Shown: positions 26,129-36,783, counted from the stretch's first letter. The stretch is 64,000 nt of DNA from Xanthomonas boreopolis (GCA_014654535.1 BNBA01000016.1:13735-77734); one strand, 5' to 3'. The notes: generated by a model not told the origin, from the letters alone. Translations and numbers: made by a program.

Positions 26129-29100
26129 TCAGCGGCCGCGGCCGGGGCGCTGGATCCGCGTGCTCCAGCTCGCCGCATCGTCGCTCGGGTCGGTATCGGC
26201 CGAGCGGGAATGCGCGCTCGCCCGGATCGTCACCACGCCGTCGGCCGGCGGCGGCACGATCGGCGTGACCAGGGCGAACGAGACGGAAGCGCCCACCGCC
26301 ACGTCGCGCGCGGCCACGCACTGGAAGCGTGCCGAGCGCGGTCCGCCCTGCAGCTGCTTCTGGCAGGTCCAGCCGCGCGGCGCGGCCAGGCTCGACAGCA
26401 GCGACAGCGTGTCGCCTTCCACGTCCAGGCCGACGCCGCGCGCGGGCGCGGTGCCGCGATTGGCCACGGTGATCGCGTACTGCGCGCTGACCGCATTGAT
26501 CGGCAGCGTGGCCGGGCCCTGGATCGCGACCGCGAGGTTGCCGGCCGGGCGCGCCTGCAGCGTGACCGTAGCCTGGTGCTCGTTGTCGTCCGGCTGCGGG
26601 TCCTGGGTCTGCGAGCGCAGCGAGGCGGCCAGGGTCAGCGCGCGGCCGGCCATCGTCGCCTCGCTCGGCACGCTGATGGCGAACGACTGTGCGGCGCCGC
26701 TGGCGAAGCGGGCGATGGTGCAGGTGACGCTGGTGTTGGCGCCTTCCGGCTGCGCGGCCTGGCAGCTCCAGCCCGGCGCGGCGGTCACGGCCGGCGCGAC
26801 CTGCGCATCGATCGCGAACGCCACCGCCACCGTCTCGGCCGCCTCCGGCCCGCGGTTGGCGACATCCACGGTGAACAACACCGCGTCGCCGGCGTAGACC
26901 GGATCGTTGGCCGCGCTCACCGCCACGCCCAGGTCGGCGCGCTGCACCGACTTGAGCCGGAGCAGGACTAGGGCCGGGTCGTGGTCGGACAGCCGGGTCG
27001 GCGCGGCGAAGTCGTTGCGCGCGGTCTCCGGGAAGTCGGCGTTGATGCGGGCATGGCCCAGCACCAGCGTGGCCACGTCCTGCGCGTTCATCAGCGCGTG
27101 GTTGGCGAGGATGTGGTCCAGCGACTGCACGTTGCCGTCGTAGGCGTAGGAGTAGCTGAGGTCGGGCGTGTCGAGCCAGGTCAGGTCGGTGTAGTCCGGC
27201 GTGACCAGGTCGGTGCCGTCGCCGGCCACCACGGTCTCCTCGTCCGGCGCGGGCTTGCCGGTGACGGTGCCCATCGCGTCGACGTAGCCGTCGTTGAACT
27301 CGAACGCGTTGAAGTCGCCCATCACCAGCACCTTCTCGCCCGGGTCGGCGAGCTGGCGGGCCTGCAGCAGGTTGGCCAGCCATTCCGCCTGCGCCTGGCG
27401 CTTGGCGCGCACGCGCTGGCCGGCCGCGTCGTCGGCCTCGGCGCCGTTGAGCGAGCGTTGGTGGACCACGATCGCGGTCAGCGGCAGCTGGCGGCCGTCG
27501 GCGAAGTGCACGACCGCTTCGAGCACCAGCGGCGGGCGGTCGTTGAGCAGGCTGACGGTGCCGCTCGGCTCGGTCCAGGTGACGTCCTTGCCCTGCTGGC
27601 TGACCGCCTTGACCTCCACGCGCGCCAGGCCGGCGGCGACTTCGGCCTGCTTGACCAGGAAGCCGACGTCGATGCCGCCGACGTCGTTGCCCTCGACCAG
27701 GTACGCCGCGTACTGCGGGTCGGGCTGGCCGGCGGCGACCGCGTCGGCGTTCACCTTGGCGGCGATCTGCTGCAGCACCGCCAGGTTCTCGACCTCGACC
27801 GTGCCGAGGATGTCCGGCAGGTGCAGGTAGTCGCGGATCGCCAGCGAGGCCTTGTTGAGGCGGCCCTGGTAGGCGGTGCTGCTGAGCACCGGCTCGCCGA
27901 TCGCCGGGTCGTTCTGGTCGTCGAAGAAGCGCTCCATGTTGTAGGTGGCGACGCTGACGTCGTCGGCCGACGGTTGCGGCGCCGGGGTCGGGCCGGCGCG
28001 GCTGCAATCGACCTGCGGGGCGCTTTCCGGTGCGATGGTGTAGCGGCGGTAGCTGTAGTCGAGCGGGCCGGTGACGCCGGTGACGATGCAACCGGAGGCC
28101 ACGTCGATGCGCGCGCCGCCGAGCGAGGCGCTGGCGACCGCGATCACCTGCGGATTGGTGTTCCAGCGCGGCACGCCGGCCGGGGAACCGGCCGGCAGCG
28201 GATCGGGCATCTGCACGCCCGGGCCGCGCCAGGCGCGCGGCAGGCCGGTCACCACCGCATGGAACACGCCATTGCTGGTCGCGGTCGCGCTGGACTCGGT
28301 GACGCCGCCGCCGGTGGGCGCGTTGACGGTCAGGCTGGCGGCGGTGACGCGCATGCCTTCCAGGCGTTCGAGCTGGTCGTAGGCGCCATTCGGGTCCGGG
28401 AAGGTGGTGGTCAGCGCGACCGGCGCCGGCAGCGCGTTGCCGGTGGACTGCAGCACCACGGTCGGCGAGCCGCCGATCTCGGTCAGCGGCGGCTGCGCCG
28501 GATCGGCGCTGGGCACGTATTCCTGCACCGTGCCCTGCACGGTGACGCGGTTGCCGACCATCGCCGCATCCGGCGGCGCGCTGCCGGTGTAGACGTAGAT
28601 GCCCTCGGAGGTCAGCGGATCGCCATCGGCCTCGGCGTCCGGCGCCTGCAGGAAGAAGCCGCTGCCGCGGCGCGCGGTGACGATGCCCGAGGTGGCCACC
28701 ACCTGGTTCTCGTACGGCGAGCGGGCGCCGCTGCCCTGGATCGCGTGGATCGGGATGCGGTCGAAGTCGTCGTCGACGATCGTCGCGGTGGCGCGCGTGG
28801 TGCCGAGGCGGGCGCCATTGATGTCGCTGAAGTCGACGCGGAAGGTCTCGTTGCCCTCGACGAGGGTGTCGTCGACCAGCGCGATCGCCAGCGTGGCGCT
28901 GCTCTGGCCCTCCGGGATCGTCAGCGTGCCGGAGGCGGCCTGGTAGTCGCTGCCCGCGGTGGCGGTGCCGTCCGCGGTGGCATAGGCCACGCGGACGCCG
29001 CCGCTGCCCGCGGGCCGGCTCAGCACCGCCTGCAGCACCAGCGAGCCGGCGTTCTCGGCGGCCGAGGCATCGGCCACGGTCAGCACCGGCGTGCCGTCGC

Positions 29101-29701
29101 CATCGCACGGGTGCAGGCTGCTGGCGCTGTTGCGCGGCGTGGGTGCGCCGGTGGCGAAGTCGGCGCCGTTGTTGTCGCTGTCGGTGCAACCGCCGTTGCC
29201 GCGCAGCACCGCCAGGGTATTGCTCGGCGCCGGGGTGGGCGCGTTGCCTTCGGCGCAGCTGGCGGTGCCGCCGAAGCCGACCAGGTCGACGTTGCCGGTC
29301 GGGCAGGCGCCGCTCAGCGCGGTGGACGAGCGGCCCAGCGCGACCTTGCCCGCGGTGCCGCTCATCGCGATGGTGCCGGTCGCGTCCGGCGTGGGCAGGT
29401 CGACGCTGCCGCCGCTGCCGTCGGCCTGCTTGACCAGGTAGTAGGCGCCGGGCGCGAGGCTGCCCGACAAGCGGGTCACCTGCCAGCTGGTGCCGGCGGC
29501 CGAGGCGTACTGCACCGACCAGCCGGCCAGGTCGACCGCGCTGGTGCCGTTGTTGTGCAGCTCGATGAAGTCGCTCTTGTAGGTGGCCCCGCTGTTGCCG
29601 CCGCCGCCGTACACCTGGCTGATGACGACCTGGGCCTGGCCGCTGCCGGCGTACGCTAGCGCGCACGCGAGCGCCACGGCTCGAAGCAGTCTGTGATGCA
29701 T
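26129..29701 (-). CDS. Secreted multidomain endonuclease/exonuclease/phosphatase
   Basis: 1190-residue exported protein, probably an extracellular DNase. Order: signal peptide ([20 protein letters not shown]), lamin-tail domain ~24-140 ([20 protein letters not shown]), Calx-beta domain ~207-314 ([18 protein letters not shown]), an OB-like region, then an EEP nuclease domain ~580-915 with [20 protein letters not shown] (~794), [11 protein letters not shown] (~860) and [11 protein letters not shown] (~908). Two DUF11-like beta-sandwich repeats (~917-1054, ~1054-1180) end the chain. The plan matches ExeM/NucH-like nucleases. It is single-gene, divergent from kynA, and has its own terminator. Confidence 0.92.
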   Translation of the reverse strand: MHHRLLRAVALACALAYAGSGQAQVVISQVYGGGGNSGATYKSDFIELHNNGTSAVDLAGWSVQYASAAGTSWQVTRLSGSLAPGAYYLVKQADGSGGSVDLPTPDATGTIAMSGTAGKVALGRSSTALSGACPTGNVDLVGFGGTASCAEGNAPTPAPSNTLAVLRGNGGCTDSDNNGADFATGAPTPRNSASSLHPCDGDGTPVLTVADASAAENAGSLVLQAVLSRPAGSGGVRVAYATADGTATAGSDYQAASGTLTIPEGQSSATLAIALVDDTLVEGNETFRVDFSDINGARLGTTRATATIVDDDFDRIPIHAIQGSGARSPYENQVVATSGIVTARRGSGFFLQAPDAEADGDPLTSEGIYVYTGSAPPDAAMVGNRVTVQGTVQEYVPSADPAQPPLTEIGGSPTVVLQSTGNALPAPVALTTTFPDPNGAYDQLERLEGMRVTAASLTVNAPTGGGVTESSATATSNGVFHAVVTGLPRAWRGPGVQMPDPLPAGSPAGVPRWNTNPQVIAVASASLGGARIDVASGCIVTGVTGPLDYSYRRYTIAPESAPQVDCSRAGPTPAPQPSADDVSVATYNMERFFDDQNDPAIGEPVLSSTAYQGRLNKASLAIRDYLHLPDILGTVEVENLAVLQQIAAKVNADAVAAGQPDPQYAAYLVEGNDVGGIDVGFLVKQAEVAAGLARVEVKAVSQQGKDVTWTEPSGTVSLLNDRPPLVLEAVVHFADGRQLPLTAIVVHQRSLNGAEADDAAGQRVRAKRQAQAEWLANLLQARQLADPGEKVLVMGDFNAFEFNDGYVDAMGTVTGKPAPDEETVVAGDGTDLVTPDYTDLTWLDTPDLSYSYAYDGNVQSLDHILANHALMNAQDVATLVLGHARINADFPETARNDFAAPTRLSDHDPALVLLRLKSVQRADLGVAVSAANDPVYAGDAVLFTVDVANRGPEAAETVAVAFAIDAQVAPAVTAAPGWSCQAAQPEGANTSVTCTIARFASGAAQSFAISVPSEATMAGRALTLAASLRSQTQDPQPDDNEHQATVTLQARPAGNLAVAIQGPATLPINAVSAQYAITVANRGTAPARGVGLDVEGDTLSLLSSLAAPRGWTCQKQLQGGPRSARFQCVAARDVAVGASVSFALVTPIVPPPADGVVTIRASAHSRSADTDPSDDAASWSTRIQRPGRGR

Positions 29702-29869
29702 GTGGTTCCCCCAGGAATCCTCGAGAAGGATGAAGCTGCCTTGCCGGAGCCGGCCCCCCTGCCGCTCCCGGCCGGATTGTGCACTGTGCGTCGGGTTCCT
29801 GACGCATTCGTGACAGCGGCCGCGTTGCGCTACCCTTGCCGACCCCGAACCCGGCCCTGCCTCCCGGCC

Positions 29870-30742
29870 ATGTCCGTCGACAAGAACCTGCGTGAACTGG
29901 AAGCCGGCATCCACACCGACCTGGAAGGCCGCCTGACCTATGGCGGCTACCTGCGGCTGGAACAGCTGCTGTCGGCGCAACAGCCGCTGTCCGACCCGCC
30001 GCATCACGACGAGATGCTGTTCATCATCCAGCACCAGACCTCCGAGCTGTGGCTGAAGCTGCTCGCCCACGAACTGGGCGCGGCGATCGGCCACCTGCAG
30101 CGCGACGAGGTGTGGCAGTGCCGCAAGGTGCTGGCGCGCAGCAAGCAGGTGCTGCGGCTGCTGACCGAGCAGTGGTCGGTGCTGGAGACGCTGACGCCGA
30201 GCGAGTACATGGGCTTCCGCGACACGCTCGGGCCGGCCTCGGGCTTCCAGTCGCTGCAGTACCGCTACATCGAGTTCCTGCTCGGCAACAAGAACGCGCA
30301 GATGCTGCGGGTGTTCGACCACGACCCGGCCGGCCAGGCGAAGCTGCGCTCGGTGCTGGAGGCGCCGGGCCTGTACGACGAGTTCCTGCTCTACCTGTCG
30401 CGCTGGGGCCATGCGATCCCGCCGCAGCACCTGCAGCGCGACTGGACCCTGGCGCACGTCTCCGACCCCGCGCTGCGGCCGGTGTTCGAGCGCATCTACG
30501 AGCACACCGACCGCTACTGGCGCGAGTACTCGCTGGCCGAGGACCTGGTGGACCTGGAGACCCAGTTCCAGCTGTGGCGCTTCCGCCACATGCGCACGGT
30601 GCAGCGCATCATCGGCTTCAAGCGCGGCACCGGCGGCTCCAGCGGCGTGGGTTTCCTGCGGCAGGCGCTGGAGCTGACGTTCTTCCCCGAGTTGTTCGAG
30701 GTAAGAACCTCGATCGGCATGCCGCCGGAGCCTTCCCCGTAG
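29870..30742 (+). CDS. kynA: Tryptophan 2,3-dioxygenase KynA
   Basis: 290-residue heme dioxygenase that opens the indole ring of tryptophan to N-formylkynurenine, the first step of the kynurenine pathway. Family motifs: [52 protein letters not shown], and near the C-terminus [20 protein letters not shown] followed by [12 protein letters not shown]; the heme-ligand histidine lies in the FRHMRTV segment. ATG at 29870. No kynB or kynU is in the window. A family A palindrome follows 11 nt after the stop. Confidence 0.96.
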   Translation: MSVDKNLRELEAGIHTDLEGRLTYGGYLRLEQLLSAQQPLSDPPHHDEMLFIIQHQTSELWLKLLAHELGAAIGHLQRDEVWQCRKVLARSKQVLRLLTEQWSVLETLTPSEYMGFRDTLGPASGFQSLQYRYIEFLLGNKNAQMLRVFDHDPAGQAKLRSVLEAPGLYDEFLLYLSRWGHAIPPQHLQRDWTLAHVSDPALRPVFERIYEHTDRYWREYSLAEDLVDLETQFQLWRFRHMRTVQRIIGFKRGTGGSSGVGFLRQALELTFFPELFEVRTSIGMPPEPSP

Positions 30743-30753
30743 GCGCGGCTTTT

Positions 30754-30792
30754 GTGGGAGCGGCTTCAGCCGCGACGGGGCTTTGCCGGTAA
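30754..30792. repeat. REP-like palindrome after kynA
   Basis: GTGGGAGCGGCTTCAGCCGC followed by GACGGGGCTTTGCCGGTAAA: the S/W-swapped version of family A (stem GCGGCT-TC-AGCCGC). It lies between kynA and the POT transporter gene and could act as a weak terminator or mRNA stabiliser. Confidence 0.7.
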
Positions 30793-30930
30793 AGGCCCCC
30801 CCAACGTCGCCGGCATCCGTCTCAATTGACATCAATTTGACGTGAAGACCGCGGTCGGTGATCCTCGCCCGTCGCCCCGGCCCGTCCGCGGGCGTGCAAG
30901 CCATTGACTGAATACGCAAGGGAACCCTTC

Positions 30931-32448
30931 ATGAGCGTCGACGCCGCCGCGCCGAACCCCGCCACCCCAACGCCCCCGCAGATCCCCGGGTTCAAGACCC
31001 TCCTCGGCCATCCCAAGCCGTTGTGGATGCTGTTCATGACGGAGTTCTGGGAGCGCTTCGCGTTCTATGGCATCCGCTGGGCCCTGGTGCTGTACATCGT
31101 GCAGCAGTTCTACGCCGGTAGCGGCACCGGCGAGCAGCCGGCCAACCAGCTCTACGGCGCCTACCTGGCGCTGGTCTACGCGGCGGCGATCTTCGGCGGC
31201 TACGTGGCCGACCGGGTGATCGGCTACCAGCGCTCGATCCTGCTCGGCGCGGCGATCATGTCGGCAGGCCTGTTCCTGATCGCCACCTCCAGCCAGGAGC
31301 TGTTCAAGCTCGGCCTGGCCACGATCATCGCCGGCAACGGCCTGTTCAAGCCGAACATCTCGACCATGGTCGGCAAGCTCTACAAGGTGGGCGACGAACG
31401 CCGCGACTCGGGCTTCACCATCTTCTACATGGGCATCAACCTGGGCGCGATGATCTCGCCGGTGCTCACCGGCGCGCTGGCCAGCAAGGTGTTCGGCTCC
31501 GAGGCGATGCCGGACTACAAGGTGGTGTTCATCGCCTCCGGCGTGGGCATGCTGCTGAGCCTGGTGTGGTTCTGGTTCGGTCGCCGCCAGCTGGCCGGCA
31601 TCGGCCGTCCGCCGGCCGGCGGCGAAGGCCGCGCGCGCGTGCTGTACACCCTGATCGGCGCGCTGGTCGCCATCCCGACGGTGTACTTCCTGCTCACCAT
31701 CGAGGCGGCAACACTGAACTGGTGGGTGCTGACCCCGATGTTCCTGCTGCTGTGCGCGCTGATCGTCGCCGAGGGCATCCGCGAGGGCGCCGTGCAGCGC
31801 GACCGCGCGCTGGCCATGCTGGTGATCTTCGTCTTCAACATCCTGTTCTGGATGTTCTTCGAACAGGCAGGCAGCTCGTTCACCTTCCTGGCCGAGAAGA
31901 TCGTCAACCGCGAGTTCGGCGACTGGACCTTCCCGGTGGCCTGGTTCCAGTCCGTCAACTCGCTGGCGATCATCACCATCGCGCCGCTGCTGGCCTGGCT
32001 GTGGGTCAGGATGGGCCGCGCCAATCCGTCGATCCCGCGCAAGTTCGGCCTGGGCCTGATCTTCAACGGCCTGGCTTTCCTGCTGCTGATGTTCGCGCTG
32101 TCCTCCCTGGTCAGCGACATCGGCAAGATCCCGTTCTGGACGCTGTTCATGGTCTACGTCATCCAGTCGGTGGGCGAGCTGTGCCTCTCGCCGATCGGCC
32201 TGTCCATGGTGACCAAGCTGGCGCCGCTGCGCCTGGTCGGCTTCGGCATGGGCGGCTGGTTCCTGTCCACCGGCATCGGCAACAACCTGTCGGGCATCTT
32301 CGCCGGCCACGTCAGCGGCGAGGGCGGCATGACCGTGCAATCTTCGCTCGCAGGCTATACCTTCGGGTTCTGGCTGCTGTTGGGCGCCGGCGCGCTGCTG
32401 TTCCTGATCGCCCCGCTGATCAACAGGCTGATGCATGGCGTGAAGTGA
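30931..32448 (+). CDS. POT family proton-dependent oligopeptide transporter
   Basis: 505-residue inner-membrane protein with about 12-14 helices that imports di- or tripeptides with protons. It carries the proton-coupling ExxER motif in TEFWERFAFYGIRW, the loop motif GGYVADRVIGYQRSILLG, and the PTR2 signature FTIFYMGINLGAMISPVLTG; FFEQAGSSFTFLAEK is the conserved helix-7 region. ATG at 30931 with AAGGGAA upstream; the frame is open from a TTG at 30904. Followed 19 nt later by the thioredoxin-like lipoprotein gene, so the two probably form an operon. Confidence 0.94.
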   Translation: MSVDAAAPNPATPTPPQIPGFKTLLGHPKPLWMLFMTEFWERFAFYGIRWALVLYIVQQFYAGSGTGEQPANQLYGAYLALVYAAAIFGGYVADRVIGYQRSILLGAAIMSAGLFLIATSSQELFKLGLATIIAGNGLFKPNISTMVGKLYKVGDERRDSGFTIFYMGINLGAMISPVLTGALASKVFGSEAMPDYKVVFIASGVGMLLSLVWFWFGRRQLAGIGRPPAGGEGRARVLYTLIGALVAIPTVYFLLTIEAATLNWWVLTPMFLLLCALIVAEGIREGAVQRDRALAMLVIFVFNILFWMFFEQAGSSFTFLAEKIVNREFGDWTFPVAWFQSVNSLAIITIAPLLAWLWVRMGRANPSIPRKFGLGLIFNGLAFLLLMFALSSLVSDIGKIPFWTLFMVYVIQSVGELCLSPIGLSMVTKLAPLRLVGFGMGGWFLSTGIGNNLSGIFAGHVSGEGGMTVQSSLAGYTFGFWLLLGAGALLFLIAPLINRLMHGVK

Positions 32449-32467
32449 CCTAGTGAGGACCCCCACG

Positions 32468-33076
32468 ATGGCGAAGAACCAGACCCCGCACACCGTCCGC
32501 GCACTGGCGGCCGCCGCCCTGTGCGCGGCCGTGCTGGCCGGCTGCGGCCAGGCTCCCGAGCCGCCCGCGCCGCGGCCGCTCGATACCTCGGTCCAGAAAC
32601 CGCCATCGCCCGATCCGACCCAGCCGGTGGCCTCCGGCAACACCCCGGCCGCCGCGGACATCGCCGCGGTGGCCGCGCTCAGCGCCGGCTTCGATCCTGC
32701 GCGCGACCCGTTCGCCGACCTGGAGACCGCCAAGGTCGAGGCCAAGCGCGGCGGCAAGCGCATCCTGATCGACGTCGGCGGCGAGTGGTGCTCGTGGTGC
32801 CACACCCTGGACGAGTTCATTGGCGGCGACGCGGAGATCCGCGGCTTCCGCGACGAGAACTACGTCTGGCTCAAGGTCAACTACAGCGAGGAGAACGAGA
32901 ACAAGCCGTTCCTCTCGCAGTACCCGGCGATCCAGGGGTATCCGCACCTGTTCGTGCTCGACAACGACGGCAAGCTGCTGCATTCGCAGTTCACCGCCGA
33001 GCTGGAAAAGGGCAAGGGCTACGACCGCAAGAAGTTCTTCGACTTCCTCAAGCAGTGGGCGCCGCCGAAGGCGTGA
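32468..33076 (+). CDS. Thioredoxin-like lipoprotein
   Basis: 202-residue predicted lipoprotein. The signal ends in a lipobox AVLAGC with Cys26; a Pro-rich spacer (27-60) is followed by a thioredoxin-fold domain with VGGEWCSWCHTLDEFI (WCxxC) and the cis-Pro region GYPHLFVLDNDGKLL. It resembles thioredoxin_7/DUF255-like periplasmic proteins. The acidic environment of the CSWC site suggests a reductase or thiol-relay role, which is inference. ATG at 32468; another in-frame ATG at 32453 is less likely. Confidence 0.88.
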   Translation: MAKNQTPHTVRALAAAALCAAVLAGCGQAPEPPAPRPLDTSVQKPPSPDPTQPVASGNTPAAADIAAVAALSAGFDPARDPFADLETAKVEAKRGGKRILIDVGGEWCSWCHTLDEFIGGDAEIRGFRDENYVWLKVNYSEENENKPFLSQYPAIQGYPHLFVLDNDGKLLHSQFTAELEKGKGYDRKKFFDFLKQWAPPKA

Positions 33077-33087
33077 GCCCCGGGGGA

Positions 33088-33113
33088 GCGGGAGCGGCCG
33101 AAGCCGCTCCCGC
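33088..33113. terminator. Hairpin between convergent genes
   Basis: A perfect 11-bp stem GCGGGAGCGGC / GCCGCTCCCGC with a CGAA loop lies 12 nt after the thioredoxin-like gene and 19 nt beyond the end of the convergent marR gene. It has no U tract on either side, so termination is probable but may be factor-assisted. Its sequence is related to the family A element at 30754. Confidence 0.6.
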
Positions 33114-33131
33114 GAAATGCGCGGGCCCGCT

Positions 33132-33620
33132 TCAGCCCTTCTGCACCATCCGCGGCAGGCCGTCCTTCGCCAGCCGGTCGATCAGGCTTTCCAGCGTGCG
33201 GCGCTCCTCCTCGGACAGCGCCGACATCAGCCGCCGCTCCATCTCGTTGACCAGCGGCGCCACCGTCTCGTAGACCTGCCGCCCGGCCGAGGACAGCGCC
33301 AGCATCGAGCGGCGGCGGTCGTCGCCGTGGGTCTCGCGGCGGATGAAGCCGCGTTCCAGCAGCCGCGCCACCGCCCGGCTCACCGCCACCTTGTCCATCG
33401 CGCTGCGGTCGGACACCTCGCTCGCCGAGGAGCCCGGGTAGAGCGCCAGGATCGTGATCACGCGCCACTCCGGGATCGCAATGCCGTAACGATCGCCATA
33501 GATCTTGGCGATGTTGGCGCTGACCCGGTTGGAGAGCACGCTGATCCGGAACGGCAGGAACTGTTCCAGGTTGATCAGGACGGGATGGTGGCTGGAGGCG
33601 GAGTAGTCGGATTCGCTCAT
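33132..33620 (-). CDS. MarR family transcriptional regulator
   Basis: 162-residue winged-helix regulator. Core: IPEWRVITILALYPGSSASEVSDRSAMDKVAVSRAVARLLERG, quoted here as family region IPEWRVITILAL plus DKVAVSRAVARLLERGFI, then the wing RRETHGDDRRRSMLALSSAG. It is divergent from hppD over 120 bp and probably controls the hppD-hmgA tyrosine degradation genes, perhaps releasing DNA on binding an aromatic intermediate (inference). The 14-bp palindrome at 33643-33656 is the likely operator. Confidence 0.9.
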   Translation of the reverse strand: MSESDYSASSHHPVLINLEQFLPFRISVLSNRVSANIAKIYGDRYGIAIPEWRVITILALYPGSSASEVSDRSAMDKVAVSRAVARLLERGFIRRETHGDDRRRSMLALSSAGRQVYETVAPLVNEMERRLMSALSEEERRTLESLIDRLAKDGLPRMVQKG

Positions 33621-33642
33621 GCTGCGCTGCGTCTTGATGGTG

Positions 33643-33656
33643 GTTTCATATGAAAC
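33643..33656. promoter_or_regulatory. Candidate MarR operator upstream of hppD
   Basis: A perfect 14-bp palindrome GTTTCATATGAAAC sits 22 nt upstream of the marR start and 84 nt upstream of hppD. It is AT-rich in a GC-rich context, a usual feature of MarR sites in divergent gaps. Confidence 0.6.
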
Positions 33657-33740
33657 TACAAAGGGCACGTGGCCTGCCATTCTCGCGGGTCTTCTGCCGC
33701 CGCGCATAGCCCTGGCGGCCTGGAAGAGGAGCAAACAACC

Positions 33741-34856
33741 ATGAGCGCACAACCCCATACCGCCGGCGTCCGGCCCGACCCGGGCATGCAGGTGACCACC
33801 TTCGAGAACCCGATGGGCATCGACGGCTTCGAGTTCGTCGAGTTCGCCGCCCCCGCGGGGCAGGGCGGGCAGCTGCACGACTACTTCCGCAAGCTGGGCT
33901 TCACCGCCGTGATGAAGCACAAGCGCCGCGCGATCACCCTGTACCGGCAGGGCGGGGTGAACTTCCTGGTCAACGAGGACCCGGATTCGTTCGCCGCCGA
34001 TTTCGCCGCCCAGCACGGCCCGTGCGCCTGCGGTTTCGCGATCCGCTTCCGCAAGCCGGCCGGCGAGGTGTTCGAGGCGGTGGTCGGCAACGGCGGCGAG
34101 GCGGTCGCGCACAAGGCCGGCACGCGGGCGGTGTCCGTCCCGGTGGTCAAGGGCATCGGCGACTGCATGCTGTACCTGGTCGACCGCTACGGCGAGGCCG
34201 GCAGCGTGTACGACGAGGAGTTCGAGCCGGTGCCGGGCGCCGAGCCGCATCCGGCCGGGTTCGGGCTGACCTTCATCGACCATCTCACCCACAACCTCTA
34301 CTTCGGCAACATGCAGAAGTGGTCGGACTACTACGAGCGGCTGTTCAACTTCCGCGAGATCCGCTACTTCGACATCAAGGGCGCCAAGACCGGCCTGGTG
34401 TCCAAGGCGATGACCGCGCCGGACGGCATCGTGCGCATCCCGCTCAACGAGTCCTCCGACCCCAAGAGCCAGATCAACGAATACCTGGACGCGTACCGCG
34501 GCGAGGGCATCCAGCACATCGCCTGCTTCACCGACGACATCTACGCGACGGTGGAGAAGATGCGCGAGGCGGGCGTGGTGTTCCTGGACACGCCGGACAC
34601 CTACTTCGACGTGATCGACCTGCGCATTCCCGAGCATGGCGAGGACGTGGAACGGCTGCGCCGCAACAGGATCCTGATCGACGCCGACCCGGACACCAAG
34701 AAGCGCAAGCTGCTGCAGATCTTCACCGAGAACTGCATCGGCCCGATCTTCTTCGAGATCATCCAGCGCAAGGGCAACGAGGGCTTCGGCGAGGGCAACT
34801 TCCAGGCGCTGTTCGAGAGCATCGAGCGCGACCAGATCAAGCGCGGGGTGCTCTGA
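33741..34856 (+). CDS. hppD: 4-hydroxyphenylpyruvate dioxygenase
   Basis: 371-residue Fe(II) enzyme converting 4-hydroxyphenylpyruvate to homogentisate in tyrosine catabolism. It has the two vicinal-oxygen-chelate halves; the metal ligands are visible as His in [11 protein letters not shown], His in [11 protein letters not shown], and Glu in [12 protein letters not shown]. The C-terminal [20 protein letters not shown] is diagnostic. ATG 33741 has AGAGGA 10-15 nt upstream. hmgA follows after 76 bp. Confidence 0.97.
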   Translation: MSAQPHTAGVRPDPGMQVTTFENPMGIDGFEFVEFAAPAGQGGQLHDYFRKLGFTAVMKHKRRAITLYRQGGVNFLVNEDPDSFAADFAAQHGPCACGFAIRFRKPAGEVFEAVVGNGGEAVAHKAGTRAVSVPVVKGIGDCMLYLVDRYGEAGSVYDEEFEPVPGAEPHPAGFGLTFIDHLTHNLYFGNMQKWSDYYERLFNFREIRYFDIKGAKTGLVSKAMTAPDGIVRIPLNESSDPKSQINEYLDAYRGEGIQHIACFTDDIYATVEKMREAGVVFLDTPDTYFDVIDLRIPEHGEDVERLRRNRILIDADPDTKKRKLLQIFTENCIGPIFFEIIQRKGNEGFGEGNFQALFESIERDQIKRGVL

Positions 34857-34889
34857 TGCCCACGTGGGGAAGATGCCGACAATGCAGTT

Positions 34890-34915
34890 AGCCCCTCTCC
34901 CGGGGGAGAGGGGCT
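34890..34915. repeat. Family B hairpin between hppD and hmgA
   Basis: AGCCCCTCTCCC / GGGAGAGGGGCT, a perfect 12-bp stem with a GG loop, in the 76-bp gap of the hppD-hmgA operon. It is the core of the longer repeat at 58087-58213 and of the copy in the E2 gene. It could reduce hmgA expression by partial termination or protect the hppD message. Confidence 0.75.
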
Positions 34916-34932
34916 CAAAGAGCGAGATATCC

Positions 34933-36231
34933 ATGAACACTGCATCCACCTACATGACCGGCTTCGGCAACGAGTTCGCCAGCGAGGCCGTGCCGGGCAC
35001 GCTGCCGGCCGGGCAGAACTCGCCGCAGCGCGTGGCGCATGGGCTGTATGCCGAGCAGCTGTCAGGCACGGCGTTCACCGCGCCGCGCGGGCAGAACCGG
35101 CGCAGCTGGCTGTACCGCATGCGGCCGGCCGCCGTGCACGGCGCCTTCTCGCCGCTGGCGCAGCCGCGCTTCCACAACGATTTCGGCGATGGCGGCCCGG
35201 TGTCGCCGGACCAATTGCGCTGGAGCCCGCTGCCGCTCCCCGACACGCCGACCGATTTCATCGACGGCCTCTACACCGTGGCCGGCAACGGCGCGCCGGG
35301 CGCGCACGCCGGCGTCGGCATCCACTTGTACGCGGCCAACGCCTCGATGCAGGGACGCTACTTCTACGATGCCGACGGCGAACTGCTGATCGTGCCGCAG
35401 CAAGGGCGGCTGGTGCTGCGCACCGAGCTGGGCGTGATCGAGCTGGAGCCGCAACAGATCGCGGTGATCCCGCGCGGCGTGCGCTTCCTCGTCGAACTGC
35501 CGGACGGGCCCTCGCGCGGCTACGTCTGCGAGAACTTCGGCGGCCTGCTGCGCCTGCCCGACCTGGGACCGATCGGTGCCAACGGGCTGGCCAACCCGCG
35601 CGACTTCCAGACGCCGCAGGCGGCCTACGAGGCGCTCGACGGCGCGTTCGAGCTGGTGGCCAAGTTCGACGGCCACCTCTGGCGCGCCGACATCGACCAC
35701 TCGCCGCTGGACGTGGTCGCCTGGCACGGCAACTACGCGCCGTACCGCTACGACCTGCGCCGGTTCAACGCGATCGGCTCGATCAGCTTCGACCATCCCG
35801 ATCCGAGCATCTTCACCGTGCTGACCTCGCCGAGCGAACTGCCGGGCACGGCCAACATGGACTTCGCGATCTTCCCGCCGCGCTGGCTGGTGGCGCAGCA
35901 CACGTTCCGTCCGCCCTGGTTCCATCGCAACGTCGCCAGCGAGTTCATGGGGCTGGTGCACGGCGCCTACGATGCCAAGGCCGAGGGCTTCGTGCCGGGC
36001 GGGGCGTCGCTGCACAACTGCATGAGCGGGCACGGCCCGGACGCGGCGACGTTCGAAAAGGCTTCGCAGGCCGACCTGTCGAAGCCGGACGTGATCGCCG
36101 ACACGATGGCCTTCATGTTCGAGACGCGCACGGTGCTGCGCCCGACCCGGCAGGCGCTGGCCGCGCCGCACCGGCAGGCGGACTACCAGCAGTGCTGGGC
36201 GGGCCTGCGCAAGCACTTCCGCGCGCCGTGA
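34933..36231 (+). CDS. hmgA: Homogentisate 1,2-dioxygenase
   Basis: 432-residue Fe(II) ring-cleavage dioxygenase turning homogentisate into maleylacetoacetate. The opening [13 protein letters not shown] is diagnostic; metal ligands are in [16 protein letters not shown] (His and Glu) and [14 protein letters not shown] (His). Full length. The ATG at 34933 (MNTASTYM) is preferred. The downstream enzymes (maleylacetoacetate isomerase, fumarylacetoacetase) are not in the window; the GST at 15565 is too generic to be called that isomerase. Loss of hmgA leads to pyomelanin in many bacteria. Confidence 0.97.
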   Translation: MNTASTYMTGFGNEFASEAVPGTLPAGQNSPQRVAHGLYAEQLSGTAFTAPRGQNRRSWLYRMRPAAVHGAFSPLAQPRFHNDFGDGGPVSPDQLRWSPLPLPDTPTDFIDGLYTVAGNGAPGAHAGVGIHLYAANASMQGRYFYDADGELLIVPQQGRLVLRTELGVIELEPQQIAVIPRGVRFLVELPDGPSRGYVCENFGGLLRLPDLGPIGANGLANPRDFQTPQAAYEALDGAFELVAKFDGHLWRADIDHSPLDVVAWHGNYAPYRYDLRRFNAIGSISFDHPDPSIFTVLTSPSELPGTANMDFAIFPPRWLVAQHTFRPPWFHRNVASEFMGLVHGAYDAKAEGFVPGGASLHNCMSGHGPDAATFEKASQADLSKPDVIADTMAFMFETRTVLRPTRQALAAPHRQADYQQCWAGLRKHFRAP

Positions 36232-36252
36232 GGCACGCGCCGCGCCGTCCGG

Positions 36253-36783
36253 CTACGTGCCGATCGATCCCGGCCGCGCTTCCAGCGCGGCCAGTGCCGG
36301 CAGGTGCGGTTCCGGCAGCACTTCGGCGACGCGTTCGCGCACGCGCCGCGCGTAGCCGGCCGCGGTCATGCGCGGCAGCTCGGCCAACGCCTCCAGCAGC
36401 GCGCTGACGATCGACGGTTCGTCGTGCGCCATCATCAGGCGCCGGCGCAGCGACTGGGCGGCCTCGTTGCGCTGCAGCTCCAGCATGTCCTGCACGTAGA
36501 TGCGCGCGGCGCCGAGCGAGCGCCGCCGCGCCGGTGCGCCGCCGGATTGCGCGGCGGGCGCCGTGGCGGAGGGGGCGCCGGGCGCGTCGTCGCCGCCCTC
36601 CAGGTAGCCGTGTTCGCGCAATTGCCGCACCAGCGCCGGCGTTTCCGGTCCCAGCAGCCGGGTCAGCTCGGCGACGCTGCGCTGCCCGTCGCACAGGATC
36701 AGCGTGCGGCGCTGGCGAAGGTCCAGCGCCGTGCGGTGCGAGTCGAGCGCACGACGGGCGAGATCGGTCTTGCGGGGATGCAT
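36253..36783 (-). CDS. Hypothetical protein
   Basis: 176-residue cytoplasmic protein. Residues ~5-65 are helical and look like a small winged-helix fold (RRTLILCDGQRSVAELTRLLG then LVRQLREHGYLEG), followed by a Pro/Ala linker (~66-90) and a helical C-terminal part with VQDMLELQRNEAAQSLRRRL. The N-terminal pattern resembles domains seen in other proteobacterial proteins that I cannot name. ATG at 36783 (MHPRKTDL). Converges with hmgA and is divergent from the exchanger gene. Confidence 0.75.
   Translation of the reverse strand: MHPRKTDLARRALDSHRTALDLRQRRTLILCDGQRSVAELTRLLGPETPALVRQLREHGYLEGGDDAPGAPSATAPAAQSGGAPARRRSLGAARIYVQDMLELQRNEAAQSLRRRLMMAHDEPSIVSALLEALAELPRMTAAGYARRVRERVAEVLPEPHLPALAALEARPGSIGT

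Noticed and set aside
26981-29659. 892-codon plus-strand open frame
   Set aside because: Antisense to the secreted nuclease gene; low-complexity Val/Arg/Gly composition typical of a shadow frame.
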